Shown one piece after another: positions 8,115 through 17,299 of a stretch of 64,000 bases of DNA (position 1 is the first letter of the stretch; every line of letters begins with the position of its first letter). Made by a program: the position numbers and the translations under genes. This DNA is from Terriglobia bacterium (lineage in GTDB: Bacteria; Acidobacteriota; Terriglobia; 20CM-2-55-15), in the NCBI GenBank assembly GCA_036496425.1, contig DASXLG010000367.1, positions 1-64,000 of the forward strand, in the 5' to 3' direction. Below the pieces are notes generated by a model. The model saw nothing but the letters and a program-made list of their open reading frames with translations. It did no database searches and had not been told where the DNA came from.

Positions 8115-9869
8115 CTAATTTTCCTGTTTCACCGTGGCCGGTTGCCCCGTGGGCGTGGCCGGCGTGGCTTGTGCCGTCTTTGCAGGCGTGTCACCGGTCT
8201 GCCGTGTAAGGTAGATGTAGAACGGTGTCACTTCGAACGGCATCTTTTCCCGCGCTGAAAGCAGGGCCACAGGTTTGGTCTTCGGCATTTCGATCCTGGC
8301 AGTCCAGGGATCGACGCGTACGCGTCCACCCAGCGGCAAGGCCGCAATCTGATCGACCTTCGTCATCTCGAGTTTGGGCGCGCCGGTTTCCAGACTCGTC
8401 ATGCGCTGTACGCGATTGCCTTTGACCATGGTGTTGCCGATATGAGCGCGAAGCAGATTCGGCAATTGTGAAGCGCGGGCATTCACCGCTTCCAGGAACA
8501 GGCCGGCGTTTCCGAGCTTGTCTTTGTACGGAGAGTTCTTCAGGAGCTCGGCGGCCTTCGCATCGGCGTCGATTTCTTCTTTGGGATCGCGTTTCAGGTA
8601 GAGCTTCTGGAAAGCCTGCGGATCTTGAAAGAGCATGCGATCGCTGAAGGCATACATGGTGTCCAGGCGATGGCCCAGCGCGATGTGAGCGAGTTCGTGA
8701 GCCAGTATTGTCGCAAGGCTGGCCTCATCGGGCAGTACATCGATCAATCCGCGGCTGAGGACGATCGTGTGGCCGATGGTGAACGACTCGAGCGGCGTCG
8801 TCAGGAGAACGCGGACGCGAACCTCCGGTTCGATGTCGAGATTGTTGGTCACCTCGAGGTTGTTGACGACGGTTTCGAGCGTTTTGTTGACCTCGCCATC
8901 GGGTGCGATCAGCGCGGCTTTCTCCAGGCGTTGAATGACATTATCTTCAGCCTGTCGCTCCCATTGGCGAAGCGCATAGACAGGAGATGTTCCTTCGGCG
9001 TCTTCGATCTTGTCTTTGACGTCGTCGGATTCGACGATCAATGCCGTCAGCTCATTCTGGCCGCTGGCTTTACCGACGTTATATCCCCAGAGGCGCGTCT
9101 GGCCCTTGAAGCGCAGATGCCGCAGGCCGACGAGATAGCCCATGTTCGATTCTTCGGTGTACACATAGGCTGGCAGCCAGATTCCGGGGCCCATGTATTC
9201 ACGCCAGCTGTCGAAGTGGAAGTACATCTTCGTGGAGGACGACGGCCCGTATGTGCCGTTGAAGCGGACGATGTTGTATTCCTGATCCTCAGCCCAGATG
9301 CGTCCGCGAAACGAACCGGAGGAACCCTTTTTGGGAAGCACATCGAAAACAAGGGTGCGCACCGAACCGAGAAATTCGCGGCGGACATACTCGAATTGAT
9401 AGTGATTTTTGTCGAAGTGGCCGTCGACCACAAGCATCTGCGCAAATCCGCCGGGAAGATATTTGACGGAGTAAAGCTGCGTTATTTTGCCGGTGATCTT
9501 GTCCGGCGCAGGTTCGCCGCCGAGCAGCGTGTGTTCCTTTTCCTCGGCGTTGAAATCAAGTTTGCCGAGGAAGTACTGATCGTCCACGGGACGGAACGCA
9601 AGCGCGTCATCCTTGTCGAGGCTCTGCAGGTAGGTCTCGACGAGCGGATGCAAGGTACGCATCTTCGACGCGAGAATCGCTTCACGTCCGACGACCCGGT
9701 CCAGGATCTGGCTGACCGTAGACGGAGCTGTCGGGTCCACCGGCGCTGCCGAGGTCGTGTTCGACGGCGGGGCTTGCTGAGGCTTCTGCGCAGCAATGGC
9801 GAATCCGCCGCCAATAGAAAAGAATAGAATAAAGACCCAAATCGATATTTTGAAGTTTAGATTACGCAT
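8115..9869 (-). CDS. Secreted M48-family metalloprotease
   Basis: A 584-residue protein with an N-terminal signal peptide (KISIWVFILFFSIGGGFAIAA). A large N-terminal domain without recognised homology follows, then a peptidase M48 domain with the zinc motif HELAHIALGH and the third-ligand helix EIDADAKAAELL. Start chosen at 9869, where ATG is preceded by GGAAGGAAT and the signal peptide begins; the frame is open further upstream. It ends in a Thr/Ala/Pro-rich tail. It lies 28 bases after the TonB-family gene in the same direction and probably forms an operon with it. M48 enzymes of this type act in periplasmic protein quality control, but the fused N-terminal region suggests a specialised job. 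Confidence 0.82.
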   Translation of the reverse strand: MRNLNFKISIWVFILFFSIGGGFAIAAQKPQQAPPSNTTSAAPVDPTAPSTVSQILDRVVGREAILASKMRTLHPLVETYLQSLDKDDALAFRPVDDQYFLGKLDFNAEEKEHTLLGGEPAPDKITGKITQLYSVKYLPGGFAQMLVVDGHFDKNHYQFEYVRREFLGSVRTLVFDVLPKKGSSGSFRGRIWAEDQEYNIVRFNGTYGPSSSTKMYFHFDSWREYMGPGIWLPAYVYTEESNMGYLVGLRHLRFKGQTRLWGYNVGKASGQNELTALIVESDDVKDKIEDAEGTSPVYALRQWERQAEDNVIQRLEKAALIAPDGEVNKTLETVVNNLEVTNNLDIEPEVRVRVLLTTPLESFTIGHTIVLSRGLIDVLPDEASLATILAHELAHIALGHRLDTMYAFSDRMLFQDPQAFQKLYLKRDPKEEIDADAKAAELLKNSPYKDKLGNAGLFLEAVNARASQLPNLLRAHIGNTMVKGNRVQRMTSLETGAPKLEMTKVDQIAALPLGGRVRVDPWTARIEMPKTKPVALLSAREKMPFEVTPFYIYLTRQTGDTPAKTAQATPATPTGQPATVKQEN

Positions 9870-9897
9870 ATTCCTTCCATGCTTTCTGTTGCCCTGG

Positions 9898-11139
9898 CTA
9901 GTACGCCAATTCAAAAACAATGTGGACCGTGGCCGTTGAATCCACCGGCTGTCCGTCTCGTTGTGCAGGTTTGAACTTAATCTGTTGAGCGGCGCGTAAA
10001 GCGTTCTGGTCAAGTCCGTGTCCGAGCCCCTTCACCACCTCAAGCACGCGCACTTCCCCGGCGGCCGTGAACATGACACGCACCAGGACTTCACCTTCGA
10101 CCTTTTGTGTCCGCGCTTCTGCGGTGTAGTCGGGTTTCGGTTTGGATAGAATTTCTACAGGCACCTGTGCCGAACCGGTTTCCAGGTGTCTCTTCGGCGC
10201 TTCAGCCTTGGCTGCGCCATCCAGATCACCAAAACCGCCCTGCTGAACGGCGCGGCCCGATCCGCCACCGCCACCGCCATTGCCTCCGCCGCCTACAGGC
10301 GCGACGCCGTTGCCGAATCCCGAACTGTGCACGACTCCCCTGGCGCCGTGCGCTCCGCCGGTTCCATTCCCCGCTCCCGCACCCGTGGGCAGATCGAACG
10401 AGCCAAGCTCGGCGATATTGCCGACTTTTCCCGGCTTGCCGACGGCCTTGACTCCGTTTGGATCGCCAAATCCGCCGGTCTGGACTTTTTGCGCTGGCAG
10501 ATTGGTGGTCGGCGTTGCAGAGCTTCCGGTGGAGAACATCCCGGTCTTCACTTCAGGCGCCTTCGGAGCAGCGATCGCCGGTTCGTTCGAATCCAGATGC
10601 GGAGTGTTGCGCACGACGGGAATTGGTTTTTCCCGCTCGATCACATCCGGCAGCTTGATTGCGGCGATTTTCGGCGGTTCCGGTTTTTTCTCAACCGGCG
10701 GCTGAACCACCACAGGCTTCGGCGGAGGCGGCGCCACGATCGGCTTCGGTTCAATTACCGGCTTCGGCCGCGGCGGTTCCTTGTAATGGGTGACTTCGAG
10801 CGGCTGCGCCTTCGGTATCGGAGGAGCAAGCTGCACTGTGGTATATCTCGCCTTCATCGTCTCCGTGAAGATGAGAGGAATCAGCAGCAGAACGGATAGC
10901 AACACACCGTGAACCGCTACACTCATCACCAGGGAACGCTTGCGAGATCCTTTGAATTCGAGTGATTGAAAGAGTACGGCGCGAGAATCGTCCTGATCGC
11001 GACCCCGCGGCGTGAAGTTATTCGAATACGCCATAACACCCTGGAAGTTGCAAGAGTCCTTCCAGCTTGATTCCGTCGGCTGCAAGTGCCGTAAATCGTT
11101 GAGGTTAACTACGCCGTTTGTTTGATTGAGCAAGGGCAT
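9898..11139 (-). CDS. TonB-family energy transducer
   Basis: A 413-residue protein with a ~95-residue cytoplasmic N-terminal segment, a single membrane anchor (MSVAVHGVLLSVLLLIPLIF), a long Pro/Lys-rich periplasmic spacer (PPRPKPVIEPKPIVAPPPPK), a Gly-rich region and a C-terminal TonB domain. The TonB domain includes KPDYTAEARTQKVEGEVLVR, with the typical ending AAQQIKFKPAQRDGQPV and ATVHIVFEL. Start chosen at 11139 because GAGAGGAACCAAG precedes that ATG at good spacing; an internal Met at 11034 is the alternative. Such proteins couple proton-motive force to outer-membrane transporters. The M48 protease follows directly; the response-regulator gene diverges upstream. Confidence 0.85.
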   Translation of the reverse strand: MPLLNQTNGVVNLNDLRHLQPTESSWKDSCNFQGVMAYSNNFTPRGRDQDDSRAVLFQSLEFKGSRKRSLVMSVAVHGVLLSVLLLIPLIFTETMKARYTTVQLAPPIPKAQPLEVTHYKEPPRPKPVIEPKPIVAPPPPKPVVVQPPVEKKPEPPKIAAIKLPDVIEREKPIPVVRNTPHLDSNEPAIAAPKAPEVKTGMFSTGSSATPTTNLPAQKVQTGGFGDPNGVKAVGKPGKVGNIAELGSFDLPTGAGAGNGTGGAHGARGVVHSSGFGNGVAPVGGGGNGGGGGGSGRAVQQGGFGDLDGAAKAEAPKRHLETGSAQVPVEILSKPKPDYTAEARTQKVEGEVLVRVMFTAAGEVRVLEVVKGLGHGLDQNALRAAQQIKFKPAQRDGQPVDSTATVHIVFELAY

Positions 11140-11326
11140 CTTGGTTCCTCTCATTCCAAATCGAGTTTCAGGAGATGCACCCGTGGTTAGTCGCGTCCCC
11201 GCCCGCCAAATTGCACCTCCGGCTCCAACCAGCTCCGCCTTAGAAACACAGGTGGTTGCGTGATTCCACCGGCAGGGAATCCATAAACTTGCTTGGACTT
11301 GCGCATTTCTGATAGTTATTTGAGAA

Positions 11327-11740
11327 ATGAAAGTGCTCATCGCTGAAGACGACCGCGATTCCCGTGAATTGCTGGCGTGGATGCTGGAAAAGCTCGGTTA
11401 TCAAACCGTCGCGACGACTAACGGGAAAGAAGCGTGGGATGCGTTTCGCAAGAGTCGTTTCCGTCTTGTGATTTCAGATGTGTTGATGCCCGAGATCGAC
11501 GGCCTCGAACTCTGCAGGCGCATACGCAAGCACAAGCAATCGAAATACACCTACATCATCATGATCACGGCTCTGATCGGTAAGAAAGACTACCTCGAGG
11601 GTATGGAAGCAGGCGCGGATGACTTCGTGACGAAGCCGTTCGACCCCGATGAGCTGAAGGCCAGGCTCCGCGTAGCGGAACGCATTATTTCATTCCAGGA
11701 ACAAGCCGCATTGGCGGAAGAAACCAAATCCCGGGATTAA
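11327..11740 (+). CDS. Single-domain response regulator
   Basis: A 137-residue CheY-like receiver: acidic pair D8/D9 (AEDDRD), phospho-acceptor D51 in VISDVLMPEIDG, T81 in IMITALIG and K103 in VTKPFDPDEL. About 20 residues follow the receiver (ISFQEQAALAEETKSRD), with no output domain. It may act by protein-protein contact or as part of a phosphorelay. No histidine kinase gene is adjacent. It is transcribed divergently from the TonB gene and ends 13 bases before a palindromic repeat. Confidence 0.9.
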   Translation: MKVLIAEDDRDSRELLAWMLEKLGYQTVATTNGKEAWDAFRKSRFRLVISDVLMPEIDGLELCRRIRKHKQSKYTYIIMITALIGKKDYLEGMEAGADDFVTKPFDPDELKARLRVAERIISFQEQAALAEETKSRD

Positions 11741-11752
11741 GACCTAATGTAA

Positions 11753-11819
11753 ATTGCATCATTGCAAGTTGCTTCATTTCTTCAATTGAAGAAATGAAGC
11801 AATGTCGAATTGATGCAAT
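11753..11819. repeat. ATTGCA-type intergenic palindrome, copy 2
   Basis: ATTGCATCATTGCAAGTTGC ... GCAATGTCGAATTGATGCAAT surrounds a perfect inner palindrome, CTTCATTTCTTCAATTGAAGAAATGAAG. It lies between the convergent response-regulator and acyl-CoA dehydrogenase genes, the same type of site as copy 1, and could terminate both. Confidence 0.8.
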
Positions 11820-11839
11820 GATCCAATGCTCCCGCCCTC

Positions 11840-13006
11840 CTATTTATAGGCAGCCAGCCCCGTGATGTGCTCCCCCAGGATCAGCGCATGGATATGATCT
11901 GTTCCCTCGTACGTATACACCGACTCCAGATTGCACATATGACGGAAGACCGGGTACTCCAGCGTGATCCCGCTCGCTCCCATCAGGTCCCGAGCCAGGC
12001 GGGCGGTTTCTAATCCCACCCAGACATTATTTCGTTTGGCCATGGAGGTTTGAGCGAAGTGGAGCTTGCCTTCGTCCTTCAGCCGGCCGAGCCGCCACGC
12101 GAGCAGCTGGCCTTTGGTGATCTCGGTTACCATGCGCACGAGCTTTTCCTGGACCAGTTGGAATTGCGCGAGCGGTTTTTCGAATTGAGTCCGGCCCTTG
12201 GTGTACTCCAGAACGCATTCGTAGCATGCCATCGCGGCGCCGATGCCGCCCCAGGCGATTCCGTAGCGGGCCTGATTGAGGCACATCAACGGGCCCTTGA
12301 GTCCTTCCGCTTTCGGAAGAACATTCGCTTCGGGCACCAGCACATCGTCCAGGATCAGATCGGAGGTGACGGAGGCGCGCAACGAGAGCTTGTTTTTGAT
12401 TTCCGGCGCCTGAAATCCGGGAGTTTTCGTTTCGACAATGAATCCTTTGATTTCTTCGCCGGCTTTTGCCCAGACGATCGCGATGTCCGCAATGGTTCCG
12501 TTGGTGATCCAGCGCTTTGTCCCGTTCAGCACCCAGCCTTTGTCTGTGCGCCGCGCGCGAGTCTCCATGCCGCCGGGATCGGAGCCGTGATCGGGTTCGG
12601 TGAGTCCGAAACAACCGATCTGTTCTCCCCTGGCCAGCAGCGGCAGCCATTTCCTCTTTTGCTCCTCCGTGCCGAACGTGAAGATCGGATACATCACCAG
12701 CGCGCCCTGAACGCTGACGAAACTGCGAAGCCCGCTGTCGCCCCGCTCGAGTTCCTGCATGACGAGGCCGTATGCGACGTTATTCATGTTGGCGCAGCCG
12801 TACTCTTCAGGAAGGTTTCCGCCGAACAACCCCATTTCTGCCATTTCAGGAATCAGTTGATTGGGGAATGACGCTTCCTCGAAATGTTTATCGATGACCG
12901 GAATGACGCGGTCATCGACGAAGCGGCGCACCGTATCACGCACCATCCGTTCCTCGTCCGACAGGAGATCGTCGATCCGGTAAAAGTCGACACCTTTAAA
13001 TGACAT
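11840..13006 (-). CDS. Acyl-CoA dehydrogenase, glutaryl-CoA dehydrogenase-like
   Basis: A 388-residue FAD flavoenzyme. The N-terminal helical domain, the flavin-binding strand CFGLTEPDHGSDPGGMET and KRWITNG, and the C-terminal helical domain with catalytic Glu at about 367 (YTYEGTDHIH) are all present. The sequence around VRRFVDDRVIP and the GSDPGGMETRA motif resemble glutaryl-CoA dehydrogenases more than short-chain enzymes. The reaction would be alpha,beta-dehydrogenation of an acyl-CoA, with decarboxylation if it is a true GcdH. No lysine-degradation partners are adjacent, so the substrate is uncertain. It is divergent from the CCA/poly(A) polymerase gene. Confidence 0.85.
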   Translation of the reverse strand: MSFKGVDFYRIDDLLSDEERMVRDTVRRFVDDRVIPVIDKHFEEASFPNQLIPEMAEMGLFGGNLPEEYGCANMNNVAYGLVMQELERGDSGLRSFVSVQGALVMYPIFTFGTEEQKRKWLPLLARGEQIGCFGLTEPDHGSDPGGMETRARRTDKGWVLNGTKRWITNGTIADIAIVWAKAGEEIKGFIVETKTPGFQAPEIKNKLSLRASVTSDLILDDVLVPEANVLPKAEGLKGPLMCLNQARYGIAWGGIGAAMACYECVLEYTKGRTQFEKPLAQFQLVQEKLVRMVTEITKGQLLAWRLGRLKDEGKLHFAQTSMAKRNNVWVGLETARLARDLMGASGITLEYPVFRHMCNLESVYTYEGTDHIHALILGEHITGLAAYK

Positions 13007-13045
13007 CCGCGTCCTCCATACAAAAAGCTATCATAACGGACTCAT

Positions 13046-14245
13046 ATGAGACCGGATTCGGCTATCCAGATTATTCGCGAGCTGCGCAGGCATGGACATG
13101 AGGCGTACCTTGTCGGCGGCTGCGTTCGCGACATGGTGATGCGGGTGGAACCGGCGGATTACGACATTGCGACGGATGCGCTGCCCGGGGAGGTGATGCG
13201 CATCTTTCCGCGCACGGAAGCCATTGGCGCGCAGTTCGGAGTTGTTCTCGTTATCCATCGCGGGCATCCGTTCGAGGTGGCGACTTTCCGTTCGGATGAG
13301 GCCTATGTCGACGGCCGGCGGCCGACGGGTGTGGTCTTTACGAATGCGGAGCAGGATGTGCTCCGCCGGGATTTCACGATCAACGGGCTGCTTTACGATC
13401 CCGCCGAAGACCGGATCATCGACTATGTCCACGGCCAGGAGGATATCGCCGCCAGGATCGTCCGCGCCATCGGCGATCCGCATGCCCGATTTGAGGAAGA
13501 TAAGCTGCGAATTCTTCGGGCCGTCCGTTTCGGTGCGCGCTTCGGTTATTCGATCGAACCGGCCACCTGGGATGCGGTCCGCGCGATGGCTCCGAAAATT
13601 CACCAGGTCAGCAAGGAGCGCATCAGGGAAGAGATCACGCGCATTTTGACGGAAGGCCAGGCGGCGCACGGGTTCCGGATGCTCGATGAGGCCGGTCTGC
13701 TGGCGCAGGTGCTGCCGGAATTGGAGTGGACGGATCACATCCGGAAAGCGCTCGAGCTGGTGCCGTCGAAAGCGGAGCCGGATTTTGCTATGGCTGTCCT
13801 GCTGCACGAAACCGCGCTGCCGCATGTCGCTCAGATCGTCGAACGCTTGAAGTTCTCTCGCGCGGAGATGCATCATATTATCGCCTTGGTCGAGAATCTC
13901 CCCCGCTTCTCGCAAATCCGGCAGATGACCGTCAGCGCCCTCAAACGGTTTTTCCGCCTGGATCGATTCCAGGATCATCTGGAGCTCGCTCAGATTCATC
14001 GCGTCGCCGGCAATGAAAACCTCGACGACTACGAGTTTGCGCTGCGCAAGCGAAAGGATTGGGGGGAGCCGGAAATCTGGCCGGAGCCGCTGATCACCGG
14101 AGACGACCTGATCGCGATGGGCTTCGCCCCCGGACCGTCGTTCAAACAGATTCTGACGCGTGTGGAGGATGAGCAGTTGGAAGGGAGATTGGGGATCCGC
14201 GAGGAAGCTGTCAACTTCGTGAAGCGGGAGTTTGTGCGCGCATGA
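13046..14245 (+). CDS. CCA-adding enzyme / poly(A) polymerase family nucleotidyltransferase
   Basis: A 399-residue class II tRNA nucleotidyltransferase/poly(A) polymerase. N-terminal motifs AYLVGGCVRDMV and DYDIATDALP carry the catalytic DxD pair. RRDFTINGLLYD, RFEEDKLRILRAVRFGARFGY and the neck-domain ERIREEITRIL complete the head and neck. The C-terminal half is helical. It adds nucleotides to RNA 3' ends (CCA on tRNA, or poly(A) tails). Organisms in this group can have one or two paralogues, so the specificity is left open. Its 3' end overlaps the next gene by four bases (ATGA), implying coupling. Confidence 0.88.
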   Translation: MRPDSAIQIIRELRRHGHEAYLVGGCVRDMVMRVEPADYDIATDALPGEVMRIFPRTEAIGAQFGVVLVIHRGHPFEVATFRSDEAYVDGRRPTGVVFTNAEQDVLRRDFTINGLLYDPAEDRIIDYVHGQEDIAARIVRAIGDPHARFEEDKLRILRAVRFGARFGYSIEPATWDAVRAMAPKIHQVSKERIREEITRILTEGQAAHGFRMLDEAGLLAQVLPELEWTDHIRKALELVPSKAEPDFAMAVLLHETALPHVAQIVERLKFSRAEMHHIIALVENLPRFSQIRQMTVSALKRFFRLDRFQDHLELAQIHRVAGNENLDDYEFALRKRKDWGEPEIWPEPLITGDDLIAMGFAPGPSFKQILTRVEDEQLEGRLGIREEAVNFVKREFVRA

Positions 14246-14460
14246 GACTGGCAATAATGTTTCTTCTCCTGATCAATCTGAACACCGCGACGCAGGCGGA
14301 GCTGCGCACGCTACCCGGCATCGGCCCCGCGCTGGCCAGGCGGATTGTCGAGTTCCGGGAGAAGCAGCACGGATTCAAACGGGTCGAGGAACTGCTGGCA
14401 ATTCCCGGTATGAGCGAGAAGAAGTGGAAGGCGATCAAAGATAAGATCGAAGTGAAATAA
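14242..14460 (+). CDS. Small ComEA-like helix-hairpin-helix protein
   Basis: A 72-residue protein with a short hydrophobic N-terminus (MRLAIMFLLLINLN) and then a tandem HhH unit: NTATQAELRTLPGIGPALAR and VEELLAIPGMSEKKWKAIK. This is the double-stranded DNA-binding module of ComEA, the periplasmic competence receptor. The hydrophobic stretch may be a signal or anchor, but it runs straight into the HhH fold, so it could also be part of it. It is coupled to the upstream polymerase gene by a 4-base overlap. A role in DNA uptake is inference from the fold. Confidence 0.75.
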   Translation: MRLAIMFLLLINLNTATQAELRTLPGIGPALARRIVEFREKQHGFKRVEELLAIPGMSEKKWKAIKDKIEVK

Positions 14461-14534
14461 GAGGGGAAGAACACAAGAAGCAAGAGGCACATAAAGGAGC
14501 CAATGGATCCCTTATGTGCCTTTTGTGGCTAATT
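14461..14534. repeat. Nonamer-built intergenic hairpin (CACAAGAAG family)
   Basis: ACACAAGAAGCAAGAGGCAC, then an inverted-repeat core GGCACATAA (14486-14494) / TTATGTGCC (14512-14520), then TTTTGTGGC. It lies between the convergent HhH and PBP genes and could serve as a terminator. It shares the CACAAGAAG word with hairpins at 25173, 48649, 58169, 61190 and the single arm at 38767. Confidence 0.7.
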
Positions 14535-14537
14535 TTC

Positions 14538-17156
14538 TTATTTCTTGTCGTCGCCGCCGCCGCCGCCGAACAGTCCGCCAATCGCTTTTCCGAGCCCTTG
14601 AAAAACTTTTCCGACGCCTTTGCCGGCATCCTTTGCGGCGTCTTTGGCAGGTTCAGCAATCGTTCTGTCGAGCGTCTCGGAGATATGAAGACCGTGCAGT
14701 GTGCAGTACGTGGTAGGCGCCGTTCCCGAGATGAAGGCCTCTTCGAAGGTATGTTCGCAGGAGGGGTTCGCCAGCATCAGCGTATCCGCATCGAGGCGGG
14801 CGAAGTCGATGCCGGAAGGCGCATCAAAGTTCATATGCTCCGGATCTTTCGGCGGATACAGAGCCGTTGACTTCATCATGAATTCGGTCCAGATCGGCAG
14901 CGCCGAGCGCGCGCCCTCGAGGTTCAAGTCGCGGTTATCGTCATAACCGACCCAGGCGATGACCAGCAGATCCTTCGTGTAGCCGGCGAACCAGCCGTCG
15001 CGTGAAGTGCCGGTCTTGCCCGCCGCCGGAAGCATGAATCCGCGCCCGCGCACACCGGTGGGACCGGCCGCGGTGCCCTCGTTGATGACGCCTTCCATGA
15101 GATAGGTCATGAGATATGCGAGTTCCGGCCGCATGACCTCCTGCGGCTGGTATTTGTAGGACTTGTTCGTGGAGCCGTCCCCACTGGTGACCCGGAGAAG
15201 CGCATGAGGCTGCATACGCTGCCCTTCATTTGCAAAAGCGGTGTAGGCGCCGGCCATTTCGATCGGCGTGACCTCAAATGCTCCCAGCGCAACCGATGGA
15301 TAGCCTTTGATTTTTGCGTTGAGTCCCAGCCGTTTGGCCATTGCCGCAACGCGGCCGTAACCGATGTGTTCGGCAACTTTGATGGTCGGGACGTTCAGCG
15401 AATGCTCCAGAGCTGTCCGGACGGTGACGATGCCACGGTACTCCTGGTGATAGTTGTTCGGCTGATAGGTACTGCGGCCGTTCTCGTAAACGAAAGTGGT
15501 CGGCTCATCCACGATCGTCGTTATCGGCGTGACGACGGTATCGTGCGTCAGGGATTCTGGCTGTGAGGCGGTCGATCCATCTGATAAATCGTTCGGCGCC
15601 GGATCGGCGGTGGGCGTCAGGTTCGGCTCCGGCTTCGGCGTGTCCGCTCCCGGGTCGGCATCATCCGATTTTCCCTGATCGAATGCCGTCTCCAGAGCCG
15701 TCGCGTAAACGATCGGCTTAAAAATGGATCCGGGTTGCCGCGATGCCTGAACGATCCGGTTCAACTGCGTCATGCCATAGTCGCTGCCGCCGACCATCGC
15801 TTTGATTTCGCCGGTATGGGGATCGAGCGCAATCAGCGCGGCCTGCGGCCCCGGCAGGTTGTCCGGGCCTTTCTGGCGCTTCTTCTGCTGCGCGATTTCA
15901 TCGTTGACGAACTTCAAACCGTTTTGAACGGCATCGACGGCAATCTTCTGGAGCGCCGGGTCCAGCGACGTGTAGACGCGGAAGCCCCCATTCGTGATCT
16001 CTTCCTCGCTGAAGGTCTTCAGCAGCTCATCGCGGATATAGTCGACCAGATACGGCGCGTCGCTCGCATCCACTTTTGGCGGAATGACTTTCAGATCGGA
16101 ATTCTTTGCCGCGTCGTATTCCTTGTCGTTGATGGTTCCGATGGTATGCATCGCCGCAAGCACCGTATTGCGCCGGCGCTTCACTTCATCCGGGTGTTTG
16201 ACGGGCGAAAACCGTCCGTTCGGGGCCGGGATGATGCCTGCCAGTGTTGCCGCTTCCGGCAACGTGAGATTGGAGATATCCTTGCCGAAATAGGCTTCAG
16301 CCGCCTCGCCAAACCCGTTGATACTGAAAGAGCCGCGCTGACCCATGTAGGTCTGGTTGACGTACAGCGTCAAAATCTGCTGTTTGGTCAGGCGTTGCTC
16401 CAGCATCAGCGTGATGAAGATTTCGGCGACTTTGCGCCTCACGGTCCGGTCGGTCGTCAGGAAGAAGTTCCGTGCAAATTGCTGCGTGATCGTGCTGGTG
16501 CCGCTGATTCGATCGGACGAACGGACGCTGTGAATCACGGCTCCCGCCAGCCGGACGGGATCGATGCCCCAATGGGTAAAGAAATGCTGATCTTCAGCGG
16601 CTGTGAGAGCGTCGATGAACACCTTCGGCAGATCGTTGAACTCGATCACGCGCCGCTTTTCCCGCGACTGGTCGTAAAGATTCGTGACCAGCTCGGCCGG
16701 CAGCCAGGCTTCGGAAACCTCGCCAATACCGGGTTTGACGATTTTCGTCAGGGATGTCTTGGTGAAGTCGAGACGCATGGCATCGCCGATCTTCGGTTTG
16801 ATCGTGACCCGGCTTCCCGAGACCTCGTATTCGCCGTCCTCGGAGCCACCCTTGTCGGAACTGTCAAAACCCGCCCGCTGAAGGCGCAAAACCGCATCAT
16901 TCGGCGAGAGGTTTTGTCCGGGATAAATCCGGTACGGAGCGGCATAGATTTGCGCCGTGTTCTTGAAGATTTCGCCGCTCAGCCGCCGGTCGATGACCTT
17001 CGAGTAGTAGTTGTAGTAATAGAGGACGAGCGCCGAGGCACCGATGAAAAAGAACAGGAAAAGCGAGAGAAGAACTTTAAACAGCGGGGATCTAAAAAAG
17101 CTGGAAAATTTAGCCTTCTTCGTCGGCCGAGCTCGTACCGGCTTGCGTTCAGCCAT
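14538..17156 (-). CDS. Class A penicillin-binding protein (bifunctional transglycosylase/transpeptidase)
   Basis: An 872-residue membrane-anchored peptidoglycan synthase. Cytoplasmic basic N-terminus, one membrane segment (about 27-50), a UB2H-like region (about 60-150), and a GT51 transglycosylase domain with catalytic E188 in TAAEDQHFFTHWGID and GTSTITQQFARN. The transpeptidase domain has S477-x-x-K480 (SRQPGSIFKP), S586-L-N and K714-T-G. The layout resembles PBP1B. A ~60-residue acidic/Pro-rich insertion (about 495-550) interrupts the transpeptidase domain. The tail is Gly-rich (GGLFGGGGGDDKK) and of unknown role. It polymerises and cross-links glycan strands at the cytoplasmic membrane. 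Confidence 0.93.
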   Translation of the reverse strand: MAERKPVRARPTKKAKFSSFFRSPLFKVLLSLFLFFFIGASALVLYYYNYYSKVIDRRLSGEIFKNTAQIYAAPYRIYPGQNLSPNDAVLRLQRAGFDSSDKGGSEDGEYEVSGSRVTIKPKIGDAMRLDFTKTSLTKIVKPGIGEVSEAWLPAELVTNLYDQSREKRRVIEFNDLPKVFIDALTAAEDQHFFTHWGIDPVRLAGAVIHSVRSSDRISGTSTITQQFARNFFLTTDRTVRRKVAEIFITLMLEQRLTKQQILTLYVNQTYMGQRGSFSINGFGEAAEAYFGKDISNLTLPEAATLAGIIPAPNGRFSPVKHPDEVKRRRNTVLAAMHTIGTINDKEYDAAKNSDLKVIPPKVDASDAPYLVDYIRDELLKTFSEEEITNGGFRVYTSLDPALQKIAVDAVQNGLKFVNDEIAQQKKRQKGPDNLPGPQAALIALDPHTGEIKAMVGGSDYGMTQLNRIVQASRQPGSIFKPIVYATALETAFDQGKSDDADPGADTPKPEPNLTPTADPAPNDLSDGSTASQPESLTHDTVVTPITTIVDEPTTFVYENGRSTYQPNNYHQEYRGIVTVRTALEHSLNVPTIKVAEHIGYGRVAAMAKRLGLNAKIKGYPSVALGAFEVTPIEMAGAYTAFANEGQRMQPHALLRVTSGDGSTNKSYKYQPQEVMRPELAYLMTYLMEGVINEGTAAGPTGVRGRGFMLPAAGKTGTSRDGWFAGYTKDLLVIAWVGYDDNRDLNLEGARSALPIWTEFMMKSTALYPPKDPEHMNFDAPSGIDFARLDADTLMLANPSCEHTFEEAFISGTAPTTYCTLHGLHISETLDRTIAEPAKDAAKDAGKGVGKVFQGLGKAIGGLFGGGGGDDKK

Positions 17157-17218
17157 TTGCGAATTATAACAGAGGACCTTGGTGGTTTACTGAAGGTTTG
17201 GAAGGGGGGAGGGGACTC

Positions 17219-17293
17219 ATTGCAAGTTGCATCATTCGAGGTTTTTTCATTTTAAATTTGAATTGCAGCAACTTCCAATGATGCAATCTGCAA
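17219..17293. repeat. ATTGCA-type intergenic palindrome, copy 3
   Basis: ATTGCAAGTTGCATCATT ... AATGATGCAATCTGCAAT around a TTTTAAATTTGAATTGCAGC centre. The inner part (TAAATTTGAA, TGCAGCAACTTCCAATGATG) is nearly identical to copy 1 at 8026-8104. It lies between the start of the PBP gene and the 3' end of ftcD, both on the minus strand, so it follows the hut operon as a possible terminator. Confidence 0.8.
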
Positions 17294-17299
17294 TAAGTT

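Noticed and set aside
13031-14254. 407-codon ORF on the minus strand
   Set aside because: Shadow of the CCA/poly(A) polymerase gene, whose catalytic motifs are intact on the plus strand.
15735-17255. 506-codon ORF on the plus strand
   Set aside because: It is antisense to the well-supported class A PBP gene and its composition (Arg/His/Gln-rich) is that of a shadow frame.
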